A DNA stretch of 64,000 bases, from assembly GCA_947259575.1 (NCBI GenBank), contig CAMYMU010000025.1, forward strand, positions 1 to 64,000. Reading direction: 5' to 3'. The translations under genes and the position numbers were made by a program. This document shows, piece by piece, positions 39,428 through 48,460 of the stretch. The notes beneath the pieces were generated by a model. It was not told the DNA's origin. It saw nothing but the letters and a program-made list of their open reading frames with translations, and did no database searches. Within the stretch, counting starts at the first letter, position 1, and the number at the start of each line of letters is the position of its first letter. Origin of the DNA: an uncultured Ectothiorhodospiraceae bacterium. GTDB lineage: Bacteria; Pseudomonadota; Gammaproteobacteria; UBA6429; Thiohalophilaceae.

Positions 39428-39609
39428 GCTAACTATATATAGATGGCCAAAATGCCATATAACACTCTGGTTTATTTGGTTCGACTTCTAAATTGTTTTT
39501 TATTATCAATCTCTTATGCCTTATAAACTGCCTAATTTCAAGGGGATATTAGTCTGCAAAAGTGCCATATAATTAATTTAATTACATTAAAATCAGTAGC
39601 TTATAGCAT
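39428..39609 (-). other. attI: attI-like element B (no integrase beside it)
   Basis: 182 bp related along its length to 94-274. Shared blocks include CTATATATAGTTA at the array end, the 60-bp block near 39500-39565, and TTAATT...AGCAT at the far end. The crossover end reads GTTAGC on the minus strand (39428-39433) and abuts the first cassette. The element ends 11 bp before the stop of the hydrolase gene. TTGAAA (39536-39541), 17 bp, CATAAG (39513-39518) on the minus strand repeats the putative cassette promoter of element A. Confidence 0.65.
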
Positions 39610-39620
39610 TTAAACGTGGT

Positions 39621-40544
39621 TCATTTAATCTGTTTAATGGCGGTGCTCACGGCTTCTGGATCTTTGTATTGTAGGTAATGTCCCGCACCTGTAATGAGTC
39701 TAAGTTGTGCTCCGGGAATGGCAACGGAAAGTTCCTGGGAGCCAACATAGATATCTTCATGGGTTTCTTCTTCACCAAGTAATATCGTTGTTGGTAGTTT
39801 TATCGAAGCGTATTGTGATTGCATATCGCTGAGTTCATTTGTTACTACCGCGGTTTGTTGTGTGCGTGTATAGAGTGTGCCCGAGTTGTTCCACAAGCTA
39901 AGTCGTGTCTCGACAAAGTTATCGGGTACATTTTCAAGATTGGGTTTTAACGAGTTAAGCAGGCCGTCACGTAACATGTCTTCTGCGATGAAGGGCCTTA
40001 AGATGCGCAATAACCCCAGTCCATAAAACTTATTCTCAAACAGATGTTCAATGGCACGTGTTTCATCGGGTTTGCTGGCGGGAGCGATCAACACGAGTGC
40101 TTTGATATTGGGTGTTTGCTCAATGGCCATCTTCAAGGCCACAGAACCACCGTAAGAGTGTCCTACTACAATGACATTTTTTAGTTGCAGTGTTTTGATT
40201 AAGGCCGCGGTATACTTTGCGTTGCTGGCAATATTTGCCGATTCAGCTGGCATATCGCTATAGCCGTGACCAATACGATCAAACAGGGTGACGCGATAGC
40301 CTTTTAATAAGGGTAAAACGGTTTCGAAATCTTCAAGGCTACCTATCGATCCGTGGACAAATAATACATCCGGTCCCGTGCCGACTTGATGTACACGGAG
40401 TTTGACACCGTTGACGAGCACATGTTTACCGCTGGCAGTGTCTGGCAGTTCGATATCTTTTGAATAGGTAAAATTTAGAACAAGTACCAGTGCCGCAAAC
40501 GCTACACAGACAATAAATAAATATTTAAACATCCTTGTTAACAT
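39621..40544 (-). CDS. Alpha/beta hydrolase
   Basis: 307 residues. An N-terminal membrane anchor (YLFIVCVAFAALVLVLNF) and a canonical hydrolase fold: VLFVHGSIGSLEDF (oxyanion), FDRIGHGYSD, nucleophile VVGHSYGGSVAL, and catalytic His in ITGAGHYLQY. The substrate is unknown. It occupies the place where an intI would stand relative to element B. It is 16 nt downstream of the ParB-like gene and may be co-transcribed. Confidence 0.88.
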   Translation of the reverse strand: MLTRMFKYLFIVCVAFAALVLVLNFTYSKDIELPDTASGKHVLVNGVKLRVHQVGTGPDVLFVHGSIGSLEDFETVLPLLKGYRVTLFDRIGHGYSDMPAESANIASNAKYTAALIKTLQLKNVIVVGHSYGGSVALKMAIEQTPNIKALVLIAPASKPDETRAIEHLFENKFYGLGLLRILRPFIAEDMLRDGLLNSLKPNLENVPDNFVETRLSLWNNSGTLYTRTQQTAVVTNELSDMQSQYASIKLPTTILLGEEETHEDIYVGSQELSVAIPGAQLRLITGAGHYLQYKDPEAVSTAIKQIK

Positions 40545-40560
40545 TGTCTTAACCTATGTA

Positions 40561-41634
40561 TTAACTCATGGCGGCAACGATGGCGAGCTCGCCGCGTTTA
40601 ACAGAATCGACATCGAATTTTTTCGCGGCACTGGCCATGCGCGTTAGTGCAGACTTGATTGGCATCGCCGGTCCGGTCTCACCTTTCTTGGCGCGGTGAA
40701 AACGCACGGGGTTTATGCGGGCGACCACATAGGTGCGTAGGTAAGGTGACTTGAAGCCCTTCTTCTGTAGCTTATCAATAATCTTTTTAACTTGTACGTC
40801 GATCTCTATTAAACGTGCAGCATAGTCTTCACGCTGACGGAGGCTAACCGGTAAGCTGCGGTCACTGAAGCGATCGACCTTTTTCAAAAAGGATGTATAG
40901 GCACCACCGGCAAACCGTTTGTTTTGTTCGTAGATGATTCCCAGGGTGAGAAACTCGGCAGCCTCAAAATGCTCAGCAAAGCTGGATTCTTTGGTGCGTG
41001 GCCGGGTTTCGGCGAGATTTCGGGCCATACGGATGACCTCGAGACTACGGTCCTTAACGTTATGAGCCTTTTCCGTATTCAGGGCAAGAATTCTGTATGC
41101 GAGTGCCTCATCAGGCGAGATCAGTGCGGTAATTTGTTGTAATCCAAGGACTTTTGCCGCGGCGAGGCGATGTCGGCCATTGGGGGTCCAGAGCCTGCCG
41201 TCTTCACCCAGGACTACAATCAGGGGATCAAGGAAGGAACCTGCCTCATCAATTTTCTCTGCCAGGCGTTTAGTGTGGGTCGGCGATAAGTCCCGTTGAA
41301 AAGGCGTGGGTTGTACGGCCTTGAGCGGAATCGAGGCAATCAAGACCGGTTTGCCGGATAACGGTTCGGCATAAGCACCGATGGCCGCCCCGCCCACGGC
41401 CTTGATCTCTTCTACCAGGGGCGCCAGGGCGCGATCATCCAGGCCGAGTACGATTTCAGAGGCCTTTAAACCACGCTTGGTTTTTGCCGGGGCGAGCTTA
41501 CCAACTTTTTTCTTTTTGGCCTTTTTCTTTTTAGCCGGTTTCTTGCGAGCGGTTTTATTTTTTGCAGCAGCCTTCTTTTTGCTCGCTGCCGTTTTCCTTA
41601 CCGTCTTCTTCTGGGCTTTTTTCTTTGCAGCCAT
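40561..41634 (-). CDS. ParB-domain protein with histone-H1-like N terminus
   Basis: 357 residues. The first 50 are a Lys/Ala-rich tail of the KKPAKKKKAKKKK type, like histone H1 or bacterial Hc1-like tails. Residues about 95-190 form a ParB/Srx nuclease-fold domain: VQPTPFQRDLSPTHTKRLAE, then LWTPNGRHRLAAAKVLG, which holds the ParB-box-like GRHR. The C-terminal part is helical and ends with RGELAIVAAMS. This is not the canonical segregation ParB, which has a different linker and dimer domain. It likely binds DNA or RNA nonspecifically; function unknown. Confidence 0.7.
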   Translation of the reverse strand: MAAKKKAQKKTVRKTAASKKKAAAKNKTARKKPAKKKKAKKKKVGKLAPAKTKRGLKASEIVLGLDDRALAPLVEEIKAVGGAAIGAYAEPLSGKPVLIASIPLKAVQPTPFQRDLSPTHTKRLAEKIDEAGSFLDPLIVVLGEDGRLWTPNGRHRLAAAKVLGLQQITALISPDEALAYRILALNTEKAHNVKDRSLEVIRMARNLAETRPRTKESSFAEHFEAAEFLTLGIIYEQNKRFAGGAYTSFLKKVDRFSDRSLPVSLRQREDYAARLIEIDVQVKKIIDKLQKKGFKSPYLRTYVVARINPVRFHRAKKGETGPAMPIKSALTRMASAAKKFDVDSVKRGELAIVAAMS

Positions 41635-41701
41635 ATAATTCCTGCTCGATTTTTTTAAGAACTATCTTAATTTTAAATAAGTGTTATCAAGTCCACAGGA
41701 A

Positions 41702-41812
41702 TTAATAACAGAAATCATTTTTTTGTTCGCCTGAATCGAGATGAGGCCGCAGTTGTACCATCACGGTGAAACAGTCGCGCAGGTCTTGCTCAGTTTCGGC
41801 AATTTTTATCAT
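41702..41812 (-). pseudogene. 5' fragment of a GNAT acetyltransferase gene
   Basis: A 36-codon frame whose first 26 residues, ending CFTVMVQLRPHLDSGE, look like the start of a GNAT N-acetyltransferase (the CFxVMxQLRPHL pattern is common there). It then stops. The rest of a GNAT domain is not found in the following bases. It is either a remnant or an unrelated small ORF. Confidence 0.45.
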
Positions 41813-41831
41813 ACTTATATATAGTCTCTAA

Positions 41832-42218
41832 TTATTCAGGTACACCCTGCCAGAGCATCTCGTAGCCTATTTCATAGGTCTCTTCGCAGTATTCCTGAAG
41901 GGCGGTAAATTTCTGATTGAAGGTTTCATCGGCGTGGGATTCTTCATGTTGTTCAAAGGATTTCCAGTAGGTCATGATCACGATATGGTCTTCGGTCATT
42001 TTCTTTGAATCAAACGAACCTTCATCTGAGATAAAGCCTGTAAATTTATACACCTGACCGCCAATGAAGCCGCCCTCTTCGTCGCCATAGGTGTTTTTAA
42101 CGACATTACACATTTCGCCCAGTGCGAGTTCGACGTCTTGTACGGTAACGCCTTCTTTGAGTTTAACGACATTGAATAGCATGACGCAGCCAAAAGGAAT
42201 AGTAATCGGGTGAAACAT
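41832..42218 (-). CDS. Small ABM-like (ferredoxin-fold) protein
   Basis: 128 residues; GGAGGACATT precedes the ATG. Sequence such as MLFNVVKLKEGVTVQDVELA and DHIVIMTYWKSFEQHEESHA suggests a dimeric alpha-beta barrel of the antibiotic-biosynthesis-monooxygenase-like type. That assignment is by pattern and the substrate is unknown. A single gene between the GNAT remnant and the App1-like gene. Confidence 0.55.
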   Translation of the reverse strand: MFHPITIPFGCVMLFNVVKLKEGVTVQDVELALGEMCNVVKNTYGDEEGGFIGGQVYKFTGFISDEGSFDSKKMTEDHIVIMTYWKSFEQHEESHADETFNQKFTALQEYCEETYEIGYEMLWQGVPE

Positions 42219-42243
42219 AATGTCCTCCAGTTAAAGTAGTACT

Positions 42244-43584
42244 TTAGTGTTTAGCTGCCGGGTTGAGTAAGGCATGCTGGTTAAGTATTTCGCTGGTATC
42301 GGTAAATACCACCCATTGTTGTTTAGGTAAATTAGATAGTATTTTTTCTATGCGTTCTTTATCGCCGGTAACATTATGGATATAGATTTTAATGATCCGG
42401 CCAGGATATTTTCGCGCAATTGAAGCATAGATATCCGCATCTTTCTCGCCTGAATCACCGACTAATATAAAACGTCGCTTTGGGTAGGTATCAAGTAAGG
42501 TCGTGATGGTCGGTAGTTTACCCTCTTGCGGGGTGGCCATTAAACTAAAGATACTACTATCTTTCACGCGAATCAGTTTGAGGTGCATACTACCACGTGG
42601 AAATGATTTCTTATCAATAAATTCGCTTAGCACTGGATATAATTGCCAGGGCGAGGATGAGACATAGTGAAACGAATAACCAAGCTGGTGCCAATGCTGA
42701 TAGAGTGTTGACATACCTTTAATAGCGCTGAACTCTTTCAAGAAAGTCTTTTTAAGAAGTTTCTTTTTATCCAGCACGTTCGAGTCTTTAATGGTGTCAT
42801 CAATATCCGAAATAACTGAGATGCCCTCATGAGCCAGGCACTGTACTTGCCCCTGTAATTTTCGATTGTCGCCGCCATTGGTTCTGACCTTCAAGTTTAA
42901 CCATTGACTGCATTGTGACTGGCCCGGAAACAGCGTTGCATTAAATTCGAAGTGGCCATTTGCACCTGTAGTCGGCGCTGAAAAATGTTGAGCCGGTGCA
43001 TTCTTGTCTGCGCTTAACACAATGTTTTTGCTACGTTCATTGTCCACCAGGAACATTGCGGTGCGTTTCTTAAAGCGCGTTTCATCGGGGGTATTTTCTT
43101 TCACGCCGACAAACAGGGCCAGACTCTTGATCAGGCCTTTTCGCCAGACAGAGTCAGTTTCGGGTTCATATACCCAGCCATGTATGTTTAACCTCCAACG
43201 TTGGGTGTTTTTATCGAACACGGCATTGGTAGGAAACATCAACACATGTTCATCTGTTTTTAAATTGGTTTCAGGTACGGGCTGCGATTTGGGTACAGGT
43301 TTAGAGTCAGGTTTTGGCACGGGCACGGGCACTGGCACAGGTTTGGGTGCTGGAGCTGAAATTGGATCGGGCTTGTTTGGATTGGATTCCTGCGGATCGG
43401 GTTTTTGTGGATCACGTGTCGGCGGAATCGGTACCGGTTTGGATTCAGGTGCAGGGGCTTGTGCAATCGACGGTGCTTGAGTCTGCGTTTCTTTTTTTGG
43501 AACACTACAACTGATCAACAGAACGCAGAGGCAGATCAATCCAGCCGTGTTAAATGCAGTCCACCTGTCACTGAGGTGCCGCAT
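42244..43584 (-). CDS. App1-family (DUF2183) phosphatidate phosphatase-like lipoprotein
   Basis: 446 residues from MRHLSDRW; starts at 43614 and 43644 are also in frame. The signal sequence ends in a lipobox (CLCVLLISCSV). A Pro-rich linker of about 80 residues (many KPVPxP repeats) separates it from an N-terminal beta domain. The C-terminal HAD-like phosphatase domain shows the DxDxT motif in VISDIDDTIKDSN and FILVGDSGEKDADIY. Bacterial App1-like proteins are little studied. The gene overlaps the small lipoprotein gene upstream by about 17 nt. Confidence 0.8.
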   Translation of the reverse strand: MRHLSDRWTAFNTAGLICLCVLLISCSVPKKETQTQAPSIAQAPAPESKPVPIPPTRDPQKPDPQESNPNKPDPISAPAPKPVPVPVPVPKPDSKPVPKSQPVPETNLKTDEHVLMFPTNAVFDKNTQRWRLNIHGWVYEPETDSVWRKGLIKSLALFVGVKENTPDETRFKKRTAMFLVDNERSKNIVLSADKNAPAQHFSAPTTGANGHFEFNATLFPGQSQCSQWLNLKVRTNGGDNRKLQGQVQCLAHEGISVISDIDDTIKDSNVLDKKKLLKKTFLKEFSAIKGMSTLYQHWHQLGYSFHYVSSSPWQLYPVLSEFIDKKSFPRGSMHLKLIRVKDSSIFSLMATPQEGKLPTITTLLDTYPKRRFILVGDSGEKDADIYASIARKYPGRIIKIYIHNVTGDKERIEKILSNLPKQQWVVFTDTSEILNQHALLNPAAKH

Positions 43585-43729
43585 CTTGCTGCTGTTTTTT
43601 GTCGCGCTCTTCATTAATCCAGTCCTTTGTGCTGTCGATGGCATCGCCCACCGGGATCTCGACCGTAATACAGCCCGTTAAAAGTGTGCCGACCAAGATG
43701 ATACTGATTATATGAATATTCACTCTCAT
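43568..43729 (-). CDS. Small lipoprotein (53 residues)
   Basis: Short gene. Signal peptide MRVNIHIISIILVGTLLTGC with lipobox LTGC and the modified Cys at residue 20; the 33-residue mature part ends in a charged EERDKKQQQD tail. Its 3' end overlaps the start of the App1-like gene, so the two are likely translated together. No family recognised. Confidence 0.7.
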   Translation of the reverse strand: MRVNIHIISIILVGTLLTGCITVEIPVGDAIDSTKDWINEERDKKQQQDAAPQ

Positions 43730-43894
43730 TGTAAGGCCCTCCTCTGCGTAACTGGTTCTGATTAGATTAGGAGGACAGGCGTGAACCAGGCCTTAATCAC
43801 ATCGAATTAATATGGCGGCGCCAATGTGATTCGCTGGGACGCGGACGGCTATGCTATAGTATAGGCTGCATTGCATGTTAAGTGATTGATAGTT

Positions 43895-44620
43895 ATGGAT
43901 ATATTCTTAAAAGGACTGCGTATTGTCGGCCTCTTACTGTGTCTGCCGCTTGCTGGTTGTATCGATATCACACAGGAACTGTGGGTCTATGAGGACGGCA
44001 GTGGCCGCATGAAGACCGTGCTGGGTCTGCATGAAGAGCTCTTAATAATGCAGGGTCACAAACAGGATCAATCGGCGTGCGGCAATTTTTTCAAAGACAA
44101 GCAGGTTCTGGTAGAGCGCGAAGGCGTTGAATCGGTAGAATACAAGTCCTATATAGAAGGTGGCGTGGTATTTTGCGAAGCAGATATCAAGGTTTCTGAC
44201 TTCACCCTGCTCGCCAAATTGCAGGATGAGGCATTAGCCGATCCCGAGCTGGTTGCGACAAAAAATGATTACCAGGTGGAGTTTAGTGTAAAAACACCGG
44301 CTACAGGCTCGGGTACATTTCGCCAGCACATTCGTAACCCAACCAGCGCTGAAGGCAGGCACAAGCTACTGGCACAGGCAGAGCAATTTACCAATGTGCT
44401 GCGGGCGCGTTTAATGGCGGGTCGTTACTGGAATGTGACTTTACATGCACCAAAAATTACTGAGTCCAACAATGGACTTAGTGATAACGAAACAACGGTG
44501 AGCTGGCGAGTGCCGTTATATGATTTATTGAATGATGAGCAATATGCCTTCGATATGCAGGCGACGTTTGAAGTGGATGTGCCATGGTATAAAAAATTAT
44601 GGGACATGATTATATTTTGA
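43895..44620 (+). CDS. Hypothetical lipoprotein
   Basis: 241 residues from the ATG at 43895. The lipobox is in LLLCLPLAGCID. The mature part contains ITQELWVYEDGSGRMKTVLG near the start and ends with a Trp/Lys-rich motif, VPWYKKLWDMIIF, possibly membrane-associating. This LppM-like layout (a lipoprotein with a hydrophobic end) is only a resemblance. The gene is followed after 16 nt by 44637-45023. Confidence 0.6.
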   Translation: MDIFLKGLRIVGLLLCLPLAGCIDITQELWVYEDGSGRMKTVLGLHEELLIMQGHKQDQSACGNFFKDKQVLVEREGVESVEYKSYIEGGVVFCEADIKVSDFTLLAKLQDEALADPELVATKNDYQVEFSVKTPATGSGTFRQHIRNPTSAEGRHKLLAQAEQFTNVLRARLMAGRYWNVTLHAPKITESNNGLSDNETTVSWRVPLYDLLNDEQYAFDMQATFEVDVPWYKKLWDMIIF

Positions 44621-44636
44621 ATTGGATGAAATAATT

Positions 44637-45023
44637 ATGAGCGAAGAAAATAAAGTAGACATTAGATTAGACACAGAGTCGATGTATAAGGAAGAAGTCT
44701 TTACTGATCGGAAAATGGGTTCGATTCGTATAATGACGCCGGTTAATAAAGATGGCAGCGTCGACGCTGATCGCACAGTCTTATATGTTGGTCAGGCACA
44801 GTTAATGACACCGATGGGTGCATTACCGTTGGTGTTTGATATCGAGGCGACTTCGTTAGATGATGCATTAGAAAAGTATCCTGAGAATGCACAAGTCGCA
44901 TTGGATAAGACCATGGAAGAGCTAAAAGAAATGCGTCGTCAACAAGCTTCGTCGATTGTGATGCCCGGTGATCAAGGTATACCTGGTGGTGGTGCGCCCG
45001 GCGGCGGCATCCAGATGCCATAA
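44637..45023 (+). CDS. Hypothetical protein with Gly/Pro-rich tail
   Basis: 128 residues, cytosolic, start ATG at 44637. A compact domain (VLYVGQAQLMTPMGALPLVF, then DALEKYPENAQVALDKTMEE) is followed by a Gly/Pro-rich C terminus. No family recognised. Probably co-transcribed with the lipoprotein gene upstream; terminator at 45075-45105. Confidence 0.6.
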   Translation: MSEENKVDIRLDTESMYKEEVFTDRKMGSIRIMTPVNKDGSVDADRTVLYVGQAQLMTPMGALPLVFDIEATSLDDALEKYPENAQVALDKTMEELKEMRRQQASSIVMPGDQGIPGGGAPGGGIQMP

Positions 45024-45074
45024 GTATGCTTGCTTAGGCTTTTCTGGCTCTTAGCTCTCAACTAAAGATAAAAA

Positions 45075-45105
45075 ACATTACAGGGCATCCTTGCCCTGTA
45101 GTGTT
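45075..45105. terminator. Bidirectional terminator
   Basis: Hairpin ACATTACAGGGCA-TCCT-TGCCCTGTAGTGT between convergent genes, with A and T runs on the two sides. Confidence 0.75.
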
Positions 45106-45177
45106 TTCCCCACCCTGCGTTATTCATGCTTTAATTTATGGTTCCTAATCTATGGTGCTTAATTTATGACTCTTAAT

Positions 45178-48066
45178 CTAAGGTTCCAGGGCCTGCTTAT
45201 TGACATTGAGTTCATGTTTGCGAAGTGTCTGTAGTGCCTGGGCATATTCAATTTCATTTTCTTGTTCGACAGACTGAATCAATAAATCAAATCCATCCAC
45301 TGAACTGTAGACACTGGGATACATATTCATCAGATAGTAGCCTTCATTGCCAAAATCATGTTTGAGTAATTGTTTCGTCAACTTGATGCGCGCAGTTGTA
45401 CTTGTGTTCTCAAATTCCATAATAGAACTCATGGCACGCAAGCCGGCGATTTTATTTTTCCTGGCAATTAAATCAGAGCCAAGCTCGAGTATGGCGTCTG
45501 CTTGATGATCGGAATAGCCACCATAAAAACGTCCGTAACCACGGTAGTAATTATGATAAATACTACGATCAAGCTGCAGAGGTTTATGTTCGATCGCCGC
45601 TTTTGTTGCCAAATGAGACAAGTTTAATTCGGCCAGGTAATGACCGGGTAATCGACAGACGGAGTAATCAGTCATGTATTGCGCGATGGTTTCGAGTTGA
45701 TTACTCGCTATAGGCGGCAATGTATACTCAAAACGCGTTTCCTTGGGTGGGGTTAAGTTTGCAATCACCTCAGCAACGGGTTGTTGTATTACCTGTTGGG
45801 CGTAATTGACATGATTATTGATCTTGAACCGATCATAGTCCTTTTGTGTTTCCAGCATTAATAGCGATACGGTTTGACGTGGAATACGAAAGTGTGTTGC
45901 ATAGATTAAGGCTAAATCTGTATGGTCATCTGAATAGTCCTCAAGTTTTCGCACCACCGCTTCGGCATAGATCCTGGGTGCCAATGGTGTGTTGATTTTG
46001 GTCTGTGGTACTTGAACTTGTAGGTTGCGGGTTTGCTCGCCATTTTCCAATGTTAATTCGATGGCTTGTTGGGGTTTACCGCGGCCGACGATTGTAAGTT
46101 CCTGATTGTTATAGGCATAAAAACTGGCATTGGCGAGAAATATATCATCAGCATCCTCTGCCTGTGCTGTCAGTACACGCCAGTTTGTCGTACGGTGAGC
46201 GTAAACGATGGGATCAGTGGCCAGTGCTTTTTGGTTAGCATGGATGGGTAAGTCAAATACTGCACCGTAAGTCTCATGGCTGAGTAAATCGAGCAGGTCT
46301 CGGTCTGTGTTGGTACGTTGATTTACGTAGGCAAACAGACGACCGATATGGTCAGATTGTTTTAGCGCATTGACCAGTGACTGTGGTCGGGTATCGCCCC
46401 AGGTTGCCCTACCATCAGTTAGTAAAAATACATCCCACTGCGTTGCAGGATCGACTTCCTGTTCCTTCAGCCAATGCGGGTTGGCAACTTCTCTCAAGGC
46501 ACGATGTAAATCTGTTGCGCCTGCCAGGTTAATCCTGCTGATGGAGTTTTTTAACGCGTTACGACTTTTTTCAGTATTTCTAACAAAATACGGTAGCCAC
46601 CAGTGGGTGCCGACATCGAAGTAAAGTACAGCAAAATGTTTTATGTCATCTTGATTGGCTTCTAACAATGCGTGTAATAAGTTCACCTGTTCTGAAAAAT
46701 TATTACCATAAGAGGTAGCCGATGTATCAAGCGCGAACACGGCATGTGAACGGCTGTTCTCGGCAAAGCTGGACGGTAAAGATAGTTTGTGTTTAAAGGC
46801 AAAGTAGTTGCCGGTTTCTTTGTCGTTACCATATAGCATCCGCTCATGGGTGTTAGTGAATTGAAATTTAATTTCTTCTCCCTTGCCCGGCTTAAACTGG
46901 TAAAGTCGCGGCTTGCCACGGCTGACGAGAACAGGATTGGCACTTAGGTGATTCATTAGATCCGCGGTTTTGTCATCTATATGTACATAGACGTCGGTTG
47001 GCACATCATTAGCAGGTGCCTTGAAAAGATATTCGAGTTTTCCATTTACTATTGGCAGCTCCATATCATAAGCCAGCACAACACGATGCATTGCATAAGC
47101 TTGTAATGGAAAGACGTTCACCGAGTAGATACCATTGCCTTGCCATTCGACCAGCGCCGGGTCTCTTCGATTGCCGACGATGGTTTGATAAGCATCGCGT
47201 GCCTGCTTTCGTGGCACCATCACGGCTTCTTTTAATTTTGCTTGATGCTGATAGCGATCGAAGCTTAGTTCTTTTTTTGTAAAGCCTGATGTTTCACTCG
47301 GTAGGTGTTGAAAGGATTCTTCTTTATTCATATAGACAACATCGCCGAAGGCGACATAATAAGGCGTCGCTGACTCTGGCAGGCGTAATTGAAAGCGTCC
47401 TTCATTCTGTCTTTTGAAAGGATTGTAAAACTCCATGTTAAGCATAACCCGTGCGCGAAAACCGTTTATTTTTACATCCGTGCGCATCGACTTAAGCTCA
47501 AGCCGACGGTTATTGTTTGTGATCAGGCGTGTTGCGTTATAGGGCAGTGTTGATTTAACCCAGGTACGTGTATGTTGGTTAATGGCATCAGACGGTGTAG
47601 AGGCATCGGCAATCGGTGGAGCAGAGTAGCCACTACCTCCCCCGCAGCCTCCCATTGTGACCTTACTTGTATGTGATGCGTGAACAAACTCACCTGTATT
47701 TAAGGTTGCAAGGGCAAATATTTTGTCGGTCTTGTTTAGCTTGATCCGTGTTTTATAGAAATTAACTGGACGATGAAATTCCATGGTCTGAATGGGACGA
47801 AAACCCATGTGACAGACAAACAATTGAAGTTTTTTCACATACAACGACTCGCTATCGAGTCCAAACATATCAACGTTGACACTGACCACGGCGCCATTTT
47901 CGGCGATGTCGGGTGCTCGAATCGTAATTCCATAGTGTCGATTAGTAGCCTGTGCGGAGGCAAATAAGCTTGTTTCGGTGTGTGCGTGAAGGTGCGTCTG
48001 GGTGATGCTGAGTAATGTAACTGTTAAAACGAAACTGATTAGGCTGGTGGTGTATCCTGGCTTCAT
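45178..48066 (-). CDS. VIT and von Willebrand A domain exported protein
   Basis: 962 residues from the ATG at 48066, which follows GGGAGAGACGAC; a longer start is at 48099. The signal peptide contains FVLTVTLLSITQTHLHA. A VIT (inter-alpha-trypsin) domain follows, with VMLNMEFYNPFKRQNEGRF and EAVMVPRKQARDAYQTIVG. A vWA domain shows the metal site DTSATS and FLLTDGRATWGDTRPQSL. The C-terminal 250 residues are helical. A glycine-rich GGCGGGSGYS lies near residue 150. VIT-vWA proteins often act in the envelope or in ATPase-linked systems; no partner is nearby. A 12-bp palindrome TGTTTATAAACA lies upstream (48084-48095). Confidence 0.85.
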   Translation of the reverse strand: MKPGYTTSLISFVLTVTLLSITQTHLHAHTETSLFASAQATNRHYGITIRAPDIAENGAVVSVNVDMFGLDSESLYVKKLQLFVCHMGFRPIQTMEFHRPVNFYKTRIKLNKTDKIFALATLNTGEFVHASHTSKVTMGGCGGGSGYSAPPIADASTPSDAINQHTRTWVKSTLPYNATRLITNNNRRLELKSMRTDVKINGFRARVMLNMEFYNPFKRQNEGRFQLRLPESATPYYVAFGDVVYMNKEESFQHLPSETSGFTKKELSFDRYQHQAKLKEAVMVPRKQARDAYQTIVGNRRDPALVEWQGNGIYSVNVFPLQAYAMHRVVLAYDMELPIVNGKLEYLFKAPANDVPTDVYVHIDDKTADLMNHLSANPVLVSRGKPRLYQFKPGKGEEIKFQFTNTHERMLYGNDKETGNYFAFKHKLSLPSSFAENSRSHAVFALDTSATSYGNNFSEQVNLLHALLEANQDDIKHFAVLYFDVGTHWWLPYFVRNTEKSRNALKNSISRINLAGATDLHRALREVANPHWLKEQEVDPATQWDVFLLTDGRATWGDTRPQSLVNALKQSDHIGRLFAYVNQRTNTDRDLLDLLSHETYGAVFDLPIHANQKALATDPIVYAHRTTNWRVLTAQAEDADDIFLANASFYAYNNQELTIVGRGKPQQAIELTLENGEQTRNLQVQVPQTKINTPLAPRIYAEAVVRKLEDYSDDHTDLALIYATHFRIPRQTVSLLMLETQKDYDRFKINNHVNYAQQVIQQPVAEVIANLTPPKETRFEYTLPPIASNQLETIAQYMTDYSVCRLPGHYLAELNLSHLATKAAIEHKPLQLDRSIYHNYYRGYGRFYGGYSDHQADAILELGSDLIARKNKIAGLRAMSSIMEFENTSTTARIKLTKQLLKHDFGNEGYYLMNMYPSVYSSVDGFDLLIQSVEQENEIEYAQALQTLRKHELNVNKQALEP

Positions 48067-48150
48067 GTCGTCTCTCCCCTTTGTGTTTATAAACAACACA
48101 TCGCAAGAGCTGTGCCAAGGGCATTAGTGCTATGTAATCAATGAGTTAGT

Positions 48151-48420
48151 TTAATTGAGACTTTTTGATATGGCTGCGCAATGCAGAACCATCGTGCAGT
48201 TTGCAAGCGCTTTACCAGAAAAAAAGATAGGTAAGATAGGCGATGCTGGATAGAGTGAGGCCCCGCCCCAAAATGCCAGCCAATATTGTTTGCCGCGTAT
48301 ACCGGCAATAACGAAGCCGATTCCGATTAATAATCCAAAAACAGTCGCACCAATAAATATATTCTGGGTGAGAACATCGCCTCCTGTTTCCGGCGTTTCA
48401 CCAATACGATATCGTGCCAT
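48151..48420 (-). CDS. Small membrane protein
   Basis: 89 residues with a central hydrophobic region (FIGATVFGLLIGIGFVIAG and YWLAFWGGASLYPASPILPI). No family recognised. Single gene, 85 nt upstream of the VIT-vWA gene. Confidence 0.5.
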   Translation of the reverse strand: MARYRIGETPETGGDVLTQNIFIGATVFGLLIGIGFVIAGIRGKQYWLAFWGGASLYPASPILPIFFSGKALANCTMVLHCAAISKSLN

Positions 48421-48460
48421 AACTTCTCCGACTTAATTTATATAGAAATACTATCAAACC

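Larger units (their letters stand above)
32638..39609 (-). mobile_element. Integron cassette array 1 with its own attI-like element
   Basis: A run of minus-strand cassettes (nine with an attC or half attC, plus a probable decayed tenth) ending at attI-like element B on the right. Each cassette has one or two genes followed by an attC. There is no intI beside element B; an unrelated hydrolase gene lies there. The nearest integrase is IntI at 385-1371, 38 kb away. The A+T richness and unrelated proteins differ from flanking chromosomal genes. Confidence 0.8.

Noticed and set aside
40561-41634. Canonical chromosome-partition ParB acting at the parS sites
   Set aside because: It has a ParB-type N domain but a Lys/Ala tail, no neighbouring parA, and an unusual C-terminal part; the true parAB is probably elsewhere.
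41475-41634. True DNA repeat in the Lys/Ala-rich stretch
   Set aside because: Explained by the low-complexity protein tail, not by a repeat family.
43260-43505. Low-complexity ORFs within the App1-like gene's Pro-rich linker
   Set aside because: They mirror the repetitive KPVP codons of the real gene on other frames.
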